Of a stretch of 53,730 nt of DNA, positions 8,185-17,665 are shown piece after piece. Under the pieces are notes generated by a model that had not been told where the DNA came from, made no database searches, and saw nothing but the letters and a program-made list of their open reading frames with translations. The stretch is taken from positions 1-53,730 of the forward strand of contig CAAEDN010000046.1 in the NCBI GenBank assembly GCA_900754615.1, written 5' to 3'. Origin of the DNA: an uncultured Holdemanella sp. (lineage in GTDB: Bacteria > Bacillota_I > Bacilli_A > Erysipelotrichales > Erysipelotrichaceae). The position numbers and the translations under genes are program-made. Position 1 is the stretch's first letter; the number at the start of each line of letters is the position of its first letter.

Positions 8185-9454
8185 TACTTGGACTTTGAAA
8201 GAAAATTCTACTGGTGAATTAGAAGTAACAGTAGAAGGTGAAGCTTGGAAAAAAGCACAGAAAAAAGCATTAAACTATGCTAAATCTCACATGAATTTGA
8301 AAGGATTCCGTCAAGGACAAATCCCTGATGCTTTAGTTAAAAAACAACTTTCTGCAAAAGCATTATTCGATATGGCTAGTGAAGAAGTTGCTAATGAAGT
8401 ATTGGCTGAAGGAATCAAAGAACACAACATTGAATTAGTAGCTCGTCCTACTTTGGATGTTAAAGAAGCTGATGAAGAAAAAGCCGTATTAGTATTTACA
8501 TGTACAGTACTTCCTGAAGTAACTTTAGGTGAATACAAAGGATTAGAAATCAAAAAAGCGGATGTAGAAGTTACAGAAGAAGATGTTGAAAACGAAGTTA
8601 AACGTGTGCAAGATCGTTATGCTGACTGGGTTGTTCGTGAAGATGACGATGCTGCTCAATTAGGTGATCAAGTAGTTATTGACTTCGTAGGAACAAAAGA
8701 CGGGGTTGCATTTGAAGGTGGATCTGGAGAAAACTATCCATTAGAACTTGGTTCAGGATCATTCATTCCAGGATTCGAAGAACAATTAGTTGGAGTTAAG
8801 AAAGGTGAAGAAAAAGACGTTGAAGTTACTTTCCCTGAAAACTACCAAGCAGCTGAACTAGCTGGTCAACCTGCTACTTTCCACTGCACAGTTCATGAAG
8901 TAAAATATAAAGATCTTCCTGAATTAAATGATGAATTAATTAAAAAATTAAAAATCGAAAATGTTGAAACTGTAGAAGCTTATAAAGAAAAAGTTAAAAC
9001 TGATTTAACAGCTTCAAAAGAAAGAGAAGCTGAAGAAAACTTCACTAATGAATTATTAGGAAAAGTTTGCGACAATGCGAACGTTGAAATCCCTGCAGTT
9101 ATGATTGATGCTGAAGTTGATCGTATGTATAGAGAATTCGAAGGACGTATGCAACAATCTGGATTTACAGCAAAACAATTCTTAGAAGCAACACACCAAA
9201 CTGAAGAAGCAATTCGTGCTCAAATGAGTCCAGAAGCTGCTGCTCGTGTTAAAACTCAGTTAGTATTAGAAGCTATTGTTAAAGCTGAAAGCATTGAAGC
9301 TAGTGATGAAGACGTTGAAAAAGAATTTACTACAATGTCTGAAATGTACAATATGGAAGTTGAAAAAATCAAACAATTGATTTCTCCAGAAAGTATTAAA
9401 GCAGATTTAGCTAATCAAAAAGCATTAGACTTCATTAAAACTTCTGTAAAGTAG
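8177..9454 (+). CDS. tig: Trigger factor, ribosome-associated chaperone and prolyl isomerase
   Basis: A 425-residue protein matching trigger factor. The N-terminal ribosome-binding domain has the signature loop GFRQGQIP (GFRxGxxP class) near residue 43. A middle FKBP-type prolyl isomerase domain follows (GDQVVIDFVG ... GSGSFIPGFEEQLVG, about 160-245), then the long helical C-terminal arm domain. It binds nascent chains at the ribosome exit tunnel in the cytosol. ATG 8177 follows GCGAGGAG and lies within the last codons of the upstream gene. Codon use is strongly biased, as expected for a highly expressed gene. A terminator follows, so lon is at least partly separate. Confidence 0.97.
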   Translation: MTSTWTLKENSTGELEVTVEGEAWKKAQKKALNYAKSHMNLKGFRQGQIPDALVKKQLSAKALFDMASEEVANEVLAEGIKEHNIELVARPTLDVKEADEEKAVLVFTCTVLPEVTLGEYKGLEIKKADVEVTEEDVENEVKRVQDRYADWVVREDDDAAQLGDQVVIDFVGTKDGVAFEGGSGENYPLELGSGSFIPGFEEQLVGVKKGEEKDVEVTFPENYQAAELAGQPATFHCTVHEVKYKDLPELNDELIKKLKIENVETVEAYKEKVKTDLTASKEREAEENFTNELLGKVCDNANVEIPAVMIDAEVDRMYREFEGRMQQSGFTAKQFLEATHQTEEAIRAQMSPEAAARVKTQLVLEAIVKAESIEASDEDVEKEFTTMSEMYNMEVEKIKQLISPESIKADLANQKALDFIKTSVK

Positions 9455-9469
9455 TATAATGTTAAAGAA

Positions 9470-9492
9470 AAAAGACGCTTAGCGTCTTTTTC
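9470..9492 (+). terminator. Terminator of tig
   Basis: AAAGACGC (9471-9478) pairs with GCGTCTTT (9482-9489) around a TTA loop, followed by TTT. Confidence 0.85.
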
Positions 9493-9518
9493 CATATTTA
9501 ATATAAGGAGGTTTTCGT

Positions 9519-11825
9519 ATGGAATTAAATACCTATCCTTTAGTTTGTACAAGAGGAGTCGTACTATATCCGAATCAAGAAATTGTGATTGATGTAGGAA
9601 GAGAAACTTCTGTACATGCTGTTGAAAATGCACAGGATAATTATGATAAAAAGATTTGTTTATTTTCTCAAATCGTATTAGAAGAAGAAAATCCTGGAGT
9701 AGAAGATATATATTCTGTTGGAACTTTGTGCGAAGTTCGTCATATTCGTCGTTTTGATAACTTCTTACGTGTTAAGTTCCGTGGAATTAAGCGTGTTAAG
9801 CTAAACAATTGGATCAATGGAAGCCTAAGTGATTTAGCTGAAGTTGAAATTCTTGAAAGTAAGAAACAGGATACTGTTGAAGAAGAAGCGTTGATTCGTA
9901 TGATTGCAGATGAGCTTGATCGTATGCAAGGTCAAGATCGTTTTGTGACGAAAGAAATCGTTATGGAAATTTCTAAGGGTATGGGCGGAGAATTCTTAAG
10001 TGATAAAGCTGTCCAAGGATTGCCTTTAGATACTGAAAGAAAACAACAATATCTTGAAACATTAGGAATTAATGATCGTTTAATGATGTTGCTTCAAGAT
10101 ATGGCTAAAGAAAAGCAGATGAGTGAAGTTGAACAACAAATCAACGAAACTGTCAAAGAAAGAATTGATCAAGGACAAAAAGACTATTATCTTCGTGAAA
10201 AGATGAATGTCATTCGTGAAGAATTAGGGGATGCAGTTGCACAGGATGAAGATGCGGCTAAGATTCGTAAACGTCTTGCTGAAAATCCATATCCTGACTA
10301 TATCAAGAAAAAAGTATCGGATGAACTTTCACGTTATGAAATACTTCCGATGGCTAGTGGAGAAACAGGTATCATTAAGGCCTATATTGATTGGTTAATG
10401 GATCTTCCTTGGTGGCAAGTGACAAAGGACAATGAAGATTTAAATGCAGCGGAAGCTACTTTAGATGCAGATCATTATGGCTTAGAAAAAGTCAAAGAAC
10501 GTATTCTTGAATACTTGGCAGTTAAGCAAATGACAAATTCATTGAATGCACCAATCATTTGTTTGGTTGGTCCTCCTGGAGTTGGTAAAACATCTCTAGC
10601 TAAGAGCGTAGCACGCGCTTTAGATCGTAAATTTGTGAAGATGTCGCTTGGTGGTGTTCGTGATGAAGCAGAGATTCGTGGACACAGAAGAACATATTTA
10701 GGTGCGTTACCTGGACGTATTATTCAGGGAATGAAAAAAGCGGGTGTTACCAATCCTGTTTTCTTAATTGATGAAATCGATAAGATGGCAAGTGATTACA
10801 AAGGAGATCCATCAAGTGCTATGCTTGAAGTCTTGGACCCTGAACAAAACTCTGTATTCTCGGATCACTATATTGAAGAGCCATATGATTTATCAAAAGT
10901 GTTGTTTATCGCAACTGCGAACTATTTAGAAAATATTCCACCTGCATTAAGAGATCGTTTGGAAATTATTGAATTATCAAGCTATACAGATGCAGAAAAG
11001 GTTCATATTGCGAAAGATCATTTAGTTCCTAAACAAATAAAATTAAATGGATTAAAACCATCTCAATTAAAAATTGATGATGATATGTTACTATATCTAA
11101 TTCGTTACTATACGCGTGAAGCGGGTGTTCGTTCATTAGAACGTACGATTGCGACAATTTGCCGTAAGACAGTACTTGCGATTTTGAAAAACAACAAGCG
11201 TAGCATCAAGCTAACTAAGAAATTAGTTCATGAGTGGTTGGGTAATGAAAAAGTAGATTATGGTAAAAAAGAAAAGAAAGATCAAGTTGGAACAGTAACA
11301 GGACTTGCCTATACAAGCTTTGGTGGAGATATCCTTCAAATCGAGGCAACTCGCTTTACTGGTAAAGGAAGACTTGTACTTACTGGACAGCTAGGTGATG
11401 TTATGAAAGAAAGTGCAAGCATTGCGCTAGATTATGTGCGTACGCACGCCAAAGATTTCAAAATAGATCCTAAATTGTTTGAAGAAAATGATGTACATAT
11501 TCACGTACCAGAAGGAGCTGTACCAAAAGATGGACCAAGTGCTGGTGTTACAATGACAACGGCATTAGTATCTTGTTTTGCAAATATTCCAGTCAAAGCG
11601 AATTTGGCAATGACTGGTGAAGTCACACTTAGAGGAAATGTTCTTCCTATTGGTGGATTGAAAGAGAAATCATTGGCAGCACATCGTTCTGGAATTGATA
11701 CGATCTTGATTCCAAAAGAAAATGTAAAAGACTTAGATGATGTTCCTCAAGAAGTAAAAGATGCAGTTACTTTTATTCCTTGTTCAAATGTATCTCAAGT
11801 GTTACATAACGCATTGGTAAAATAG
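9519..11825 (+). CDS. lon: ATP-dependent protease La (LonA)
   Basis: A 768-residue LonA protease. An N-terminal substrate-binding LAN domain (LVCTRGVVLYPNQEI) leads into a coiled region. The AAA+ module has Walker A GPPGVGKT (351-358) and Walker B VFLIDEIDKM, and the C-terminal serine protease domain has catalytic Ser674 (DGPSAG) and Lys717 (GGLKEK), 43 residues apart as in E. coli Lon (679/722). It degrades misfolded and regulatory proteins in the cytosol. The SD AAGGAGG lies 6 bases before ATG 9519. EngB follows after one base, a common arrangement in Bacillota; clpX, usually between tig and lon, is not here. Confidence 0.97.
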   Translation: MELNTYPLVCTRGVVLYPNQEIVIDVGRETSVHAVENAQDNYDKKICLFSQIVLEEENPGVEDIYSVGTLCEVRHIRRFDNFLRVKFRGIKRVKLNNWINGSLSDLAEVEILESKKQDTVEEEALIRMIADELDRMQGQDRFVTKEIVMEISKGMGGEFLSDKAVQGLPLDTERKQQYLETLGINDRLMMLLQDMAKEKQMSEVEQQINETVKERIDQGQKDYYLREKMNVIREELGDAVAQDEDAAKIRKRLAENPYPDYIKKKVSDELSRYEILPMASGETGIIKAYIDWLMDLPWWQVTKDNEDLNAAEATLDADHYGLEKVKERILEYLAVKQMTNSLNAPIICLVGPPGVGKTSLAKSVARALDRKFVKMSLGGVRDEAEIRGHRRTYLGALPGRIIQGMKKAGVTNPVFLIDEIDKMASDYKGDPSSAMLEVLDPEQNSVFSDHYIEEPYDLSKVLFIATANYLENIPPALRDRLEIIELSSYTDAEKVHIAKDHLVPKQIKLNGLKPSQLKIDDDMLLYLIRYYTREAGVRSLERTIATICRKTVLAILKNNKRSIKLTKKLVHEWLGNEKVDYGKKEKKDQVGTVTGLAYTSFGGDILQIEATRFTGKGRLVLTGQLGDVMKESASIALDYVRTHAKDFKIDPKLFEENDVHIHVPEGAVPKDGPSAGVTMTTALVSCFANIPVKANLAMTGEVTLRGNVLPIGGLKEKSLAAHRSGIDTILIPKENVKDLDDVPQEVKDAVTFIPCSNVSQVLHNALVK

Positions 11826-11826
11826 T

Positions 11827-12411
11827 ATGATCAGTGAATTTGTGATTAGTGCTGTTGAAAAAGAACAATGGCCAGAATCTGATTTACCAGAAGTTGTAGT
11901 CGTTGGACGTAGTAATGTTGGAAAATCAAGCTTTATTAATGCATTGACGAATAAGAAAAAACTTGCCTATGTAGGAAATACACCAGGTAAAACACGTTTG
12001 ATCAATTTTTTTAAGATTGATGATACTTGGATGTTGGTGGATGTTCCTGGATATGGGTATGCGAAAATGTCTAAACAAATGCTGATCAAGATGGGTAAAA
12101 TGATGGATACTTATTTTAACCAAAGAGAGCAGATTTGTTGCGTTGTACAACTTGTTGATGCAAGACATGGCGCAACGCATGACGATTTAGATATGATCGA
12201 AATGATTCAAAGTCTTGGAATTCAAATCGTTATTGTAGCTACAAAAGTTGACAAGATTCCTAAGACAAAACGTGTTCGTGCGTTGAAAGATATTTCTCAA
12301 CAGCTTCATTTGCCAATGAAGAATATTTTCGGTATCAGTAGTACAGAAAAAACAGGTTTTGAACCTGTCTTAGAAAGAATCAATGAAATTGTAGAACAGG
12401 CTAAAAAATAG
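11827..12411 (+). CDS. engB: Ribosome-biogenesis GTPase EngB (YsxC/YihA)
   Basis: A 194-residue small GTPase. G1 is GRSNVGKS, the G3 region is DVPGYGYA and G4 is ATKVDK (TKxD), spaced as in EngB/YsxC, which acts in large ribosomal subunit assembly. It starts one base after the lon stop codon without an SD of its own closer than the end of lon, so translation probably depends on lon. The family's typical length is about 195-210 residues, so it is complete. A terminator overlaps its stop codon. Confidence 0.95.
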   Translation: MISEFVISAVEKEQWPESDLPEVVVVGRSNVGKSSFINALTNKKKLAYVGNTPGKTRLINFFKIDDTWMLVDVPGYGYAKMSKQMLIKMGKMMDTYFNQREQICCVVQLVDARHGATHDDLDMIEMIQSLGIQIVIVATKVDKIPKTKRVRALKDISQQLHLPMKNIFGISSTEKTGFEPVLERINEIVEQAKK

Positions 12412-12423
12412 TCTGTTCTTTTA
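12393..12423 (+). terminator. Terminator of lon-engB
   Basis: AGAACAG (12393-12399) pairs with CTGTTCT (12413-12419), followed by TTTT. The 5' arm is inside the last engB codons. Confidence 0.65.
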
Positions 12424-12505
12424 AATTGTCTAAAAGATTTGAGAATGAAATGATTTTGGTGTATGAGTATGTTAAAATGAAGCCCTAAAAAGGAGTGCTG
12501 AGCTT

Positions 12506-13384
12506 ATGAAACAAAACCCAACACCTCGTATTATGAATTTATTTATGCTTACAATTGCAGGGATTGTGAATGCTTTTGGAATCACATTGTTTATGACACC
12601 TGTAAAATTGTATGATAGTGGAATTTTTGGAACTTCTATACTACTTGAACAAATTACACCATCTTATTTATCATTATCACTATTCTTATTAATATTAAAT
12701 ATTCCGTTGTTTTTGATTGGACTCAAAAAACAAGGTAAAAAATTCACTTTGTATGCCATATATACCGTCTTTATTTACTCTTTTTTCGCATGGCTTATAA
12801 CAGATGTTTTTCCAATTGATGTAAGTATTACTTCACCTTTAGCAGGTACGGATTTATTACTTTGTGCACTATTTGGTGGTATGATTTCTGGATTAGGTAG
12901 CGGATTAGCTATTCGATATGGAGGGGCTATGGATGGTATTGAAGTCATGGCGGTCATATTCGCAAAACGTATTGGAATTACCGTAGGTACGTTTGTGATG
13001 TTATATAATATATTTTTGTATATTGTTTGTGGAATTGTCCTTGAAAGCTGGGTTCTTCCTCTATATTCTATAGTTGCTTATTTTGCTGCTTTAAAGACAA
13101 TTGACTTTGTCGTAGAAGGTATTGATCGAGCTAAATGTGCAACGATTGTTACAGAATTTCCAAATGAAATATGTGGAGCATTAAGTGATACATTTGGAAG
13201 TGGCGTTACTCGTGTAGATGCGACTGGAGGATATTCAAACCGCAATAAATCGATGGTATATTTTGTTGTCAATCGATATCAGGTAAATCGCATGAAAGAA
13301 AGAGTTCATGAAATAGATTCGTGTGCTTATATTATAATGAGTGAAGTTGCAGATATCTTTTCAAATAATATGGATAAAGCATAA
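12506..13384 (+). CDS. YitT family membrane protein (DUF161/DUF2179)
   Basis: A 292-residue protein with about five hydrophobic segments in its first 200 residues, followed by a cytosolic C-terminal domain (TRVDATGGYSNRNKSMVYFVV). That is the DUF161 plus DUF2179 arrangement of the YitT family. Family function is not settled; a transporter or regulator role has been proposed for members. ATG 12506 follows AAGGAG at a rather long spacing of 11 bases. An extended -10 (TG-T-TAAAAT, 12470-12478) is a likely promoter. It is a single gene converging on nadE. Confidence 0.85.
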   Translation: MKQNPTPRIMNLFMLTIAGIVNAFGITLFMTPVKLYDSGIFGTSILLEQITPSYLSLSLFLLILNIPLFLIGLKKQGKKFTLYAIYTVFIYSFFAWLITDVFPIDVSITSPLAGTDLLLCALFGGMISGLGSGLAIRYGGAMDGIEVMAVIFAKRIGITVGTFVMLYNIFLYIVCGIVLESWVLPLYSIVAYFAALKTIDFVVEGIDRAKCATIVTEFPNEICGALSDTFGSGVTRVDATGGYSNRNKSMVYFVVNRYQVNRMKERVHEIDSCAYIIMSEVADIFSNNMDKA

Positions 13385-13385
13385 G

Positions 13386-13415
13386 AAAAGTGGGGGAATT
13401 AAATTTCCTCCACTT
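13386..13415 (-). terminator. Terminator between yitT-like gene and nadE
   Basis: AAGTGG (13388-13393) pairs with CCACTT (13410-13415), with further inner pairing. On the minus strand it is followed by TTTTCTT, so it ends nadE. The plus-strand side lacks a T run. Confidence 0.6.
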
Positions 13416-15303
13416 GCTTTGTCCATAGACTTCTTGATGCATCGCTTGGCATTCTCCAATCACCTCTAGGTGAGAAACAAATAGATCCAACCTTAACACC
13501 ATCTGGCATACAGTTTCTTTTAAATTGTTGTGTAAAGAAACGATTATAGAATGTTGTGATGGCTTTTTTAACTGTTTCCTTTTCTACATCTTTAAATGCA
13601 ACACAAGCCAAATCATAGATTTTCTTTGGTTCATCATGATATCTTAACATTTGATATAAGAAGAAATCATGAAGATCATAAGAACCTAATACTTCTTCTG
13701 TCTTTTGAGCAATCTTACCATTTTTATCAGGTGGTAAAAGCTCTGGGGATACAGGTGTATCACAAATATCCATCAATACATCATGTAATACTTCATCTTT
13801 TAAGGCAACACTTTCAACAATATAACGAACTAATGTTTTAGGAACACTCGCATTGACTGCATACATACTCATGTGATCTCCATTATATGTACACCATCCT
13901 AGGGCAAGTTCACTTAAATCTCCTGTACCAACAACAATCGCATTATAGGCGTTGCTTAAATCCATAAGAATTTGTGTTCTTTCACGAGCTTGAGAGTTTT
14001 CATACGTAATATTATGAACTTCTGGATTGTGGTGAATATCTTTAAAGTGTTGATTTACACCATCCACGATAGAAATTTCTTCACTAGATACATGAAGTAG
14101 ATCCATTAAAATTTGCGCATTGGATTTAGTACGCTTCGTTGTACCAAAACCAGGCATTGTGATCGCATGAATTCCTTTTGAATCATAATTGTTAATTTTA
14201 AAGGCTTCATGACATACAAGTAAAGCTAAAGTAGAATCGAGTCCTCCACTAATTCCAATCACGACATCTTTACAATGAATTTTTGAAAGGCGTGTTGCCA
14301 AGCCTTGCGCTTGAATATGTAAGATTTCTAAGCAGCGAGCAATTCTTTCATCTTGATTGTTTGGAACAAAAGGATAGGCATCGATATAGCGGTCGAATTC
14401 AATTTCATGGATTGGCTTTGATGCGAATTCTACGGTTGTATAGTTTACATGGAATAAATCTTGCATACTTGTCTTATAGTGTAGACGATCATGATTTAAG
14501 TGGTCTAAATCAATTTGACCATAAATGATCTTATCTGTTTTTGTCTCACTTAAAATAGCCCCATTTTCACAAATTAAATTGTGTCCAGAGAAAACCAAGT
14601 CACTCGAACTTTCTGTAGGTCCTGCACTGGCATATACGTACCCCGCATAACATTTAGCACTTTGATCTTTGACTAGATTTCTTCTGTAGTTTGCTTTTGA
14701 GATGATTTCATTGGAAGCACTTAGATTACATAATACATTCGCTCCAGCTAATGCATGTGTTGAACTTACTGGAATTGTCACCCATAGATCTTCACAGATT
14801 TCAATGCCTAAACAAGCTGATGTTGTTGTATCTTTAAATACGATATGATTTGAAACAGGAACTTTTTTATTTTTGAAGTTAAAAGTTGTGTTTTCTTTCA
14901 ATTCGCTAGCACTCGAGAACCATCTTGTTTCATAGAATTCATTGTAGCTAGGAATATATGTTTTTACTTGAATACCTAGAATATCGTGGTTGAAACAAAT
15001 GGCAGCGCAATTATAAAGCTTATTTTCGATTTCTAAAGGTAAGCCTAAAACTGCAACAAGATTTTCAGGTAGTTCTTGAACAATTTCAAATAGAACTTGT
15101 TTTGCTGTATTTAATAATGTATGTTCATAGAATAAATCCTGACATGTATATCCTGTAATACATAGTTCTGGGAATACTACAAGTTGTGTATCTGAATCCA
15201 ATTCTTGGATACATTTTAAAATTTCTTCTTTATTTGCCTGTGGATCTCCAATTGAAACATTTAAAGTACAGGCAGCCGTTTTATAATATGAATAACGATG
15301 CAT
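13399..15303 (-). CDS. nadE: Glutamine-dependent NAD+ synthetase
   Basis: A 634-residue two-domain enzyme. The N-terminal nitrilase-type glutaminase domain has the Glu (VVFPELCITGY), Lys (KTYIPSYNEF) and Cys (GIEICEDLW) of the catalytic triad. The C-terminal synthetase domain has the ATP PP-loop GISGGLDST. Ammonia released from glutamine is used to amidate deaminoNAD+, the last step of NAD synthesis. Two in-frame ATGs lie 6 bases apart; the inner one (15303) is chosen because GAGGT sits 6 bases before it, while the outer (15309) directly abuts the SD. A TATAAT for it lies within the tail of the hydrogenase terminator. Confidence 0.96.
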   Translation of the reverse strand: MHRYSYYKTAACTLNVSIGDPQANKEEILKCIQELDSDTQLVVFPELCITGYTCQDLFYEHTLLNTAKQVLFEIVQELPENLVAVLGLPLEIENKLYNCAAICFNHDILGIQVKTYIPSYNEFYETRWFSSASELKENTTFNFKNKKVPVSNHIVFKDTTTSACLGIEICEDLWVTIPVSSTHALAGANVLCNLSASNEIISKANYRRNLVKDQSAKCYAGYVYASAGPTESSSDLVFSGHNLICENGAILSETKTDKIIYGQIDLDHLNHDRLHYKTSMQDLFHVNYTTVEFASKPIHEIEFDRYIDAYPFVPNNQDERIARCLEILHIQAQGLATRLSKIHCKDVVIGISGGLDSTLALLVCHEAFKINNYDSKGIHAITMPGFGTTKRTKSNAQILMDLLHVSSEEISIVDGVNQHFKDIHHNPEVHNITYENSQARERTQILMDLSNAYNAIVVGTGDLSELALGWCTYNGDHMSMYAVNASVPKTLVRYIVESVALKDEVLHDVLMDICDTPVSPELLPPDKNGKIAQKTEEVLGSYDLHDFFLYQMLRYHDEPKKIYDLACVAFKDVEKETVKKAITTFYNRFFTQQFKRNCMPDGVKVGSICFSPRGDWRMPSDASRSLWTKQVEEI

Positions 15304-15334
15304 GTTCATACCTCATTTCCAAACATGATTATAT

Positions 15335-15366
15335 CAAAAAAAGACGTCCATTTTAAGGACGTCTTT
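15335..15366 (-). terminator. Terminator of the [FeFe] hydrogenase gene
   Basis: AAAGACGTCC (15340-15349) pairs perfectly with GGACGTCTTT (15357-15366). On the minus strand a seven-T run follows. Confidence 0.9.
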
Positions 15367-15368
15367 GA

Positions 15369-16886
15369 TTAATGTTCACTTAGTTCGTGAAGACGATCTC
15401 CATATGCAGATTCATCTGCATCTTTCTTGTCGTTTTCAGTAGCGTATTTTTTAACTAATGCACTTGATTTGTTGATTGGTTGTAAAGTACCAGCACCGGC
15501 AACACATCCACCAGGACAAGCCATACCTTCAAGTAGGTATCCGTTTAGTCTTCCAGCTTTAGCCATCATCAACATTGTCTTACAGTTCTTTAATCCTTCT
15601 GCAGCCTGAACTTTTACTTCTGTTCCAGGATGTTCTTTTTGAATCAAGTCTTTAACGGCTTTGGCAACACCACCACTGACAGCAAATCCACGACCAGCAT
15701 TTGTTCCTTCTGTTAATGGATCAGAAGTAGTGATTTGGTCTAATGCAATACCTTTCGCATTGAACATACCCATAACTTCTTCGAAAGTTAATACGAAGTC
15801 AATATCACTGCGGATTGATTTACGGCTTGCTTCCAATTTCTTAGCAGCACAAGGACCGATGAATACAACTTTAGCGTTTGGTTTTTCTTTTTTGATCAAA
15901 CGACCCGTTAATACCATTGGAGTTAATGCCATTGAAATGTATGGTGCAAAGTCAGGGAAGTTTTTCTTCGCCATAACGGACCATGCAGGACAGCAACTTG
16001 TAGCCATAAATGGTTGTTTTTCAGGAACTTTATCTAAGAAGTCTTCAGCTTCTTCAATTGTACATAAGTCAGCACCAATCGCAACTTCCACAACATCCGC
16101 AAAACCTACAGCTTTTAATGCTGCTTTTACTTTGTCTGGCGTTACGGCTGGACCAAATTGACCAACGAAAGCAGGAGCAACAGCTGCAATGACTTCATAG
16201 CCTTCTTTCATTGCGTAGATGGTTTGGAAAATTTGTCCTTTATCAACAATAGCACCGAATGGACAGTTTACTAGACACATTCCACAGCTTACACATTTAT
16301 CGTAATCGATTTCTGCTTTTCCATCTTCATCCGATTTAATTGCGTCCATTCCACAGCTTGCAGCACATGGACGTTCTAATTTAGTGATTGCGTGATATGG
16401 ACATGCATCCATACAACGTCCACACTTAATACATTTTTCTTGATCAATACAACTTTTACCATTTACGATATGAATTGCATCCTTTGGACAAACTTCCGTA
16501 CATTGGTGTGATAAACATCCTTGACAAGCGTTTGTTACAAATACTTTCTTTTCTGGACATGCGTTACATGCGAACTTAATAATATTGATAAGTGGATCAT
16601 CATAATATTTTTTCGCAATTGTACTTTCTTCAATTCCATCTGAAATATTTGTATATTCTGTAATGTCACGAACAGGTAACCCCATACCTAAACGTAATCT
16701 TTCGCCAATGATTGCACGTTCTAGAAAGATACTGTCACGATATTTTGCTTTTGTACCAGGTAAGATTTCATATGGGATTTCTTCCATACGTTTAGAATAA
16801 TCTGTATTGTCATCGTACGCCATTGAAGCGATGGCAGTAAAGACCTGACGACGAAGGTCAGTTACCGAGTTATAAATTCCTCTCAT
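15369..16886 (-). CDS. Monomeric [FeFe] hydrogenase (group B-like) with ferredoxin domains
   Basis: A 505-residue iron-sulfur protein. The N-terminal half has a four-Cys site (CNACPEKK ... CQGC) followed by several CxxCxxC...CP [4Fe-4S] clusters. The C-terminal half has the three H-cluster signatures: L1 TSCCPAW, L2 GPCAAK and L3 MACPGGCVAGAG. GPCAAK in place of MPCxxK, and GAG in place of GGG in L3, fit group B enzymes rather than the classical group A type. It would couple ferredoxin to H2 in the cytosol; the physiological direction is unknown. It stands alone without hydEFG maturases in this window. The promoter TTCACA-16-TATAAT (16927-16954, minus strand) overlaps TTGTGAA, a half-site resembling the redox regulator Rex operator (weak). 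Confidence 0.9.
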   Translation of the reverse strand: MRGIYNSVTDLRRQVFTAIASMAYDDNTDYSKRMEEIPYEILPGTKAKYRDSIFLERAIIGERLRLGMGLPVRDITEYTNISDGIEESTIAKKYYDDPLINIIKFACNACPEKKVFVTNACQGCLSHQCTEVCPKDAIHIVNGKSCIDQEKCIKCGRCMDACPYHAITKLERPCAASCGMDAIKSDEDGKAEIDYDKCVSCGMCLVNCPFGAIVDKGQIFQTIYAMKEGYEVIAAVAPAFVGQFGPAVTPDKVKAALKAVGFADVVEVAIGADLCTIEEAEDFLDKVPEKQPFMATSCCPAWSVMAKKNFPDFAPYISMALTPMVLTGRLIKKEKPNAKVVFIGPCAAKKLEASRKSIRSDIDFVLTFEEVMGMFNAKGIALDQITTSDPLTEGTNAGRGFAVSGGVAKAVKDLIQKEHPGTEVKVQAAEGLKNCKTMLMMAKAGRLNGYLLEGMACPGGCVAGAGTLQPINKSSALVKKYATENDKKDADESAYGDRLHELSEH

Positions 16887-16926
16887 ATTTCCTCCTAATT
16901 CAATTCCTCATATATACTCATACAAT

Positions 16927-16954
16927 ATTATATAGTAAAAACTATATTTGTGAA
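16927..16954 (-). promoter_or_regulatory. Sigma-A promoter of the hydrogenase gene
   Basis: On the minus strand TTCACA (16949-16954) and TATAAT (16927-16932) are 16 bases apart. An AGGAGG precedes the ATG at 16886. Confidence 0.65.
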
Positions 16955-17023
16955 AGTTTTAATTAGTATAAAATGTTATTATTTTTTTCTAATAGTGATA
17001 TAATACCGTGCGGGGTGAATTGT

Positions 17024-17665
17024 TTGGTAAAAATTGTATGGGATTGGAATGGAACATTATTGAATGATGTTGACTTATGTTTTTCTTGTATCAACCGTCT
17101 TTTAGTCAGTCATGATTTAAAACCTTTGGATACTCTTAGTCAATATCGTGAGGTATTTACTTTTCCAATAGAAGATTATTATAAAAGGGTAGGCTTTGAT
17201 TTTGATAAAATACCTTTTTCCATGTTGGCTCACGAATATATGGAGGATTATCAAGAGAAAAGCTATGCTTGTGATTTACATTCAGATGTATTGGATGTTG
17301 TGAATAAGGCAAAGAATCTAGGCTTTTCGCAAACCGTGCTGTCTGCAAGTAAAATGGATTATCTTCTTAAACAAATGGAAACTTTAAATGTCGATACATT
17401 GTTTGATTCGATATACGGAATCAATGATATTTATGCGAAAAGTAAAGTGGAATTAGCTCATTCGTTTAAACAAACTTGTAGCCTAGATGATGAGATTTAT
17501 TTTGTAGGAGATAGCGTTCATGATTATGAAGTCGCAAAAAGTATTGGTGCTAAATGTATCTTGGTGACTACTGGGCATCAAAATCGAGCAACTTTAGAAA
17601 GTGTAAATGTACCGGTTATGGACAGTTTAATGGAAAGTTTGGATTTAATTTATGAAAGAGATTAG
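17024..17665 (+). CDS. HAD family phosphatase (phosphoglycolate phosphatase-like)
   Basis: A 213-residue HAD hydrolase of subfamily IA. Motif I is DWNGTLLND, with the nucleophile Asp; this W-N variant is common in the family. Motif II is the SASK segment and motif IV is GDSVHD. The substrate is not clear; phosphoglycolate or a similar small phosphate is usual. The start is uncertain. TTG 17024 follows GGGGTG by 6 bases and lies downstream of a TATAAT at 16999-17004. An ATG at 16973 has no SD and would lie upstream of that -10. The last 14 bases overlap the RluA-type gene, so they form an operon. Confidence 0.8.
   Translation: MVKIVWDWNGTLLNDVDLCFSCINRLLVSHDLKPLDTLSQYREVFTFPIEDYYKRVGFDFDKIPFSMLAHEYMEDYQEKSYACDLHSDVLDVVNKAKNLGFSQTVLSASKMDYLLKQMETLNVDTLFDSIYGINDIYAKSKVELAHSFKQTCSLDDEIYFVGDSVHDYEVAKSIGAKCILVTTGHQNRATLESVNVPVMDSLMESLDLIYERD

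Noticed and set aside
15661..16161. 166-codon plus-strand reading frame inside the hydrogenase region
   Set aside because: It is the antisense of the hydrogenase gene, has no SD and no family pattern; the opposite strand holds all cysteine motifs.
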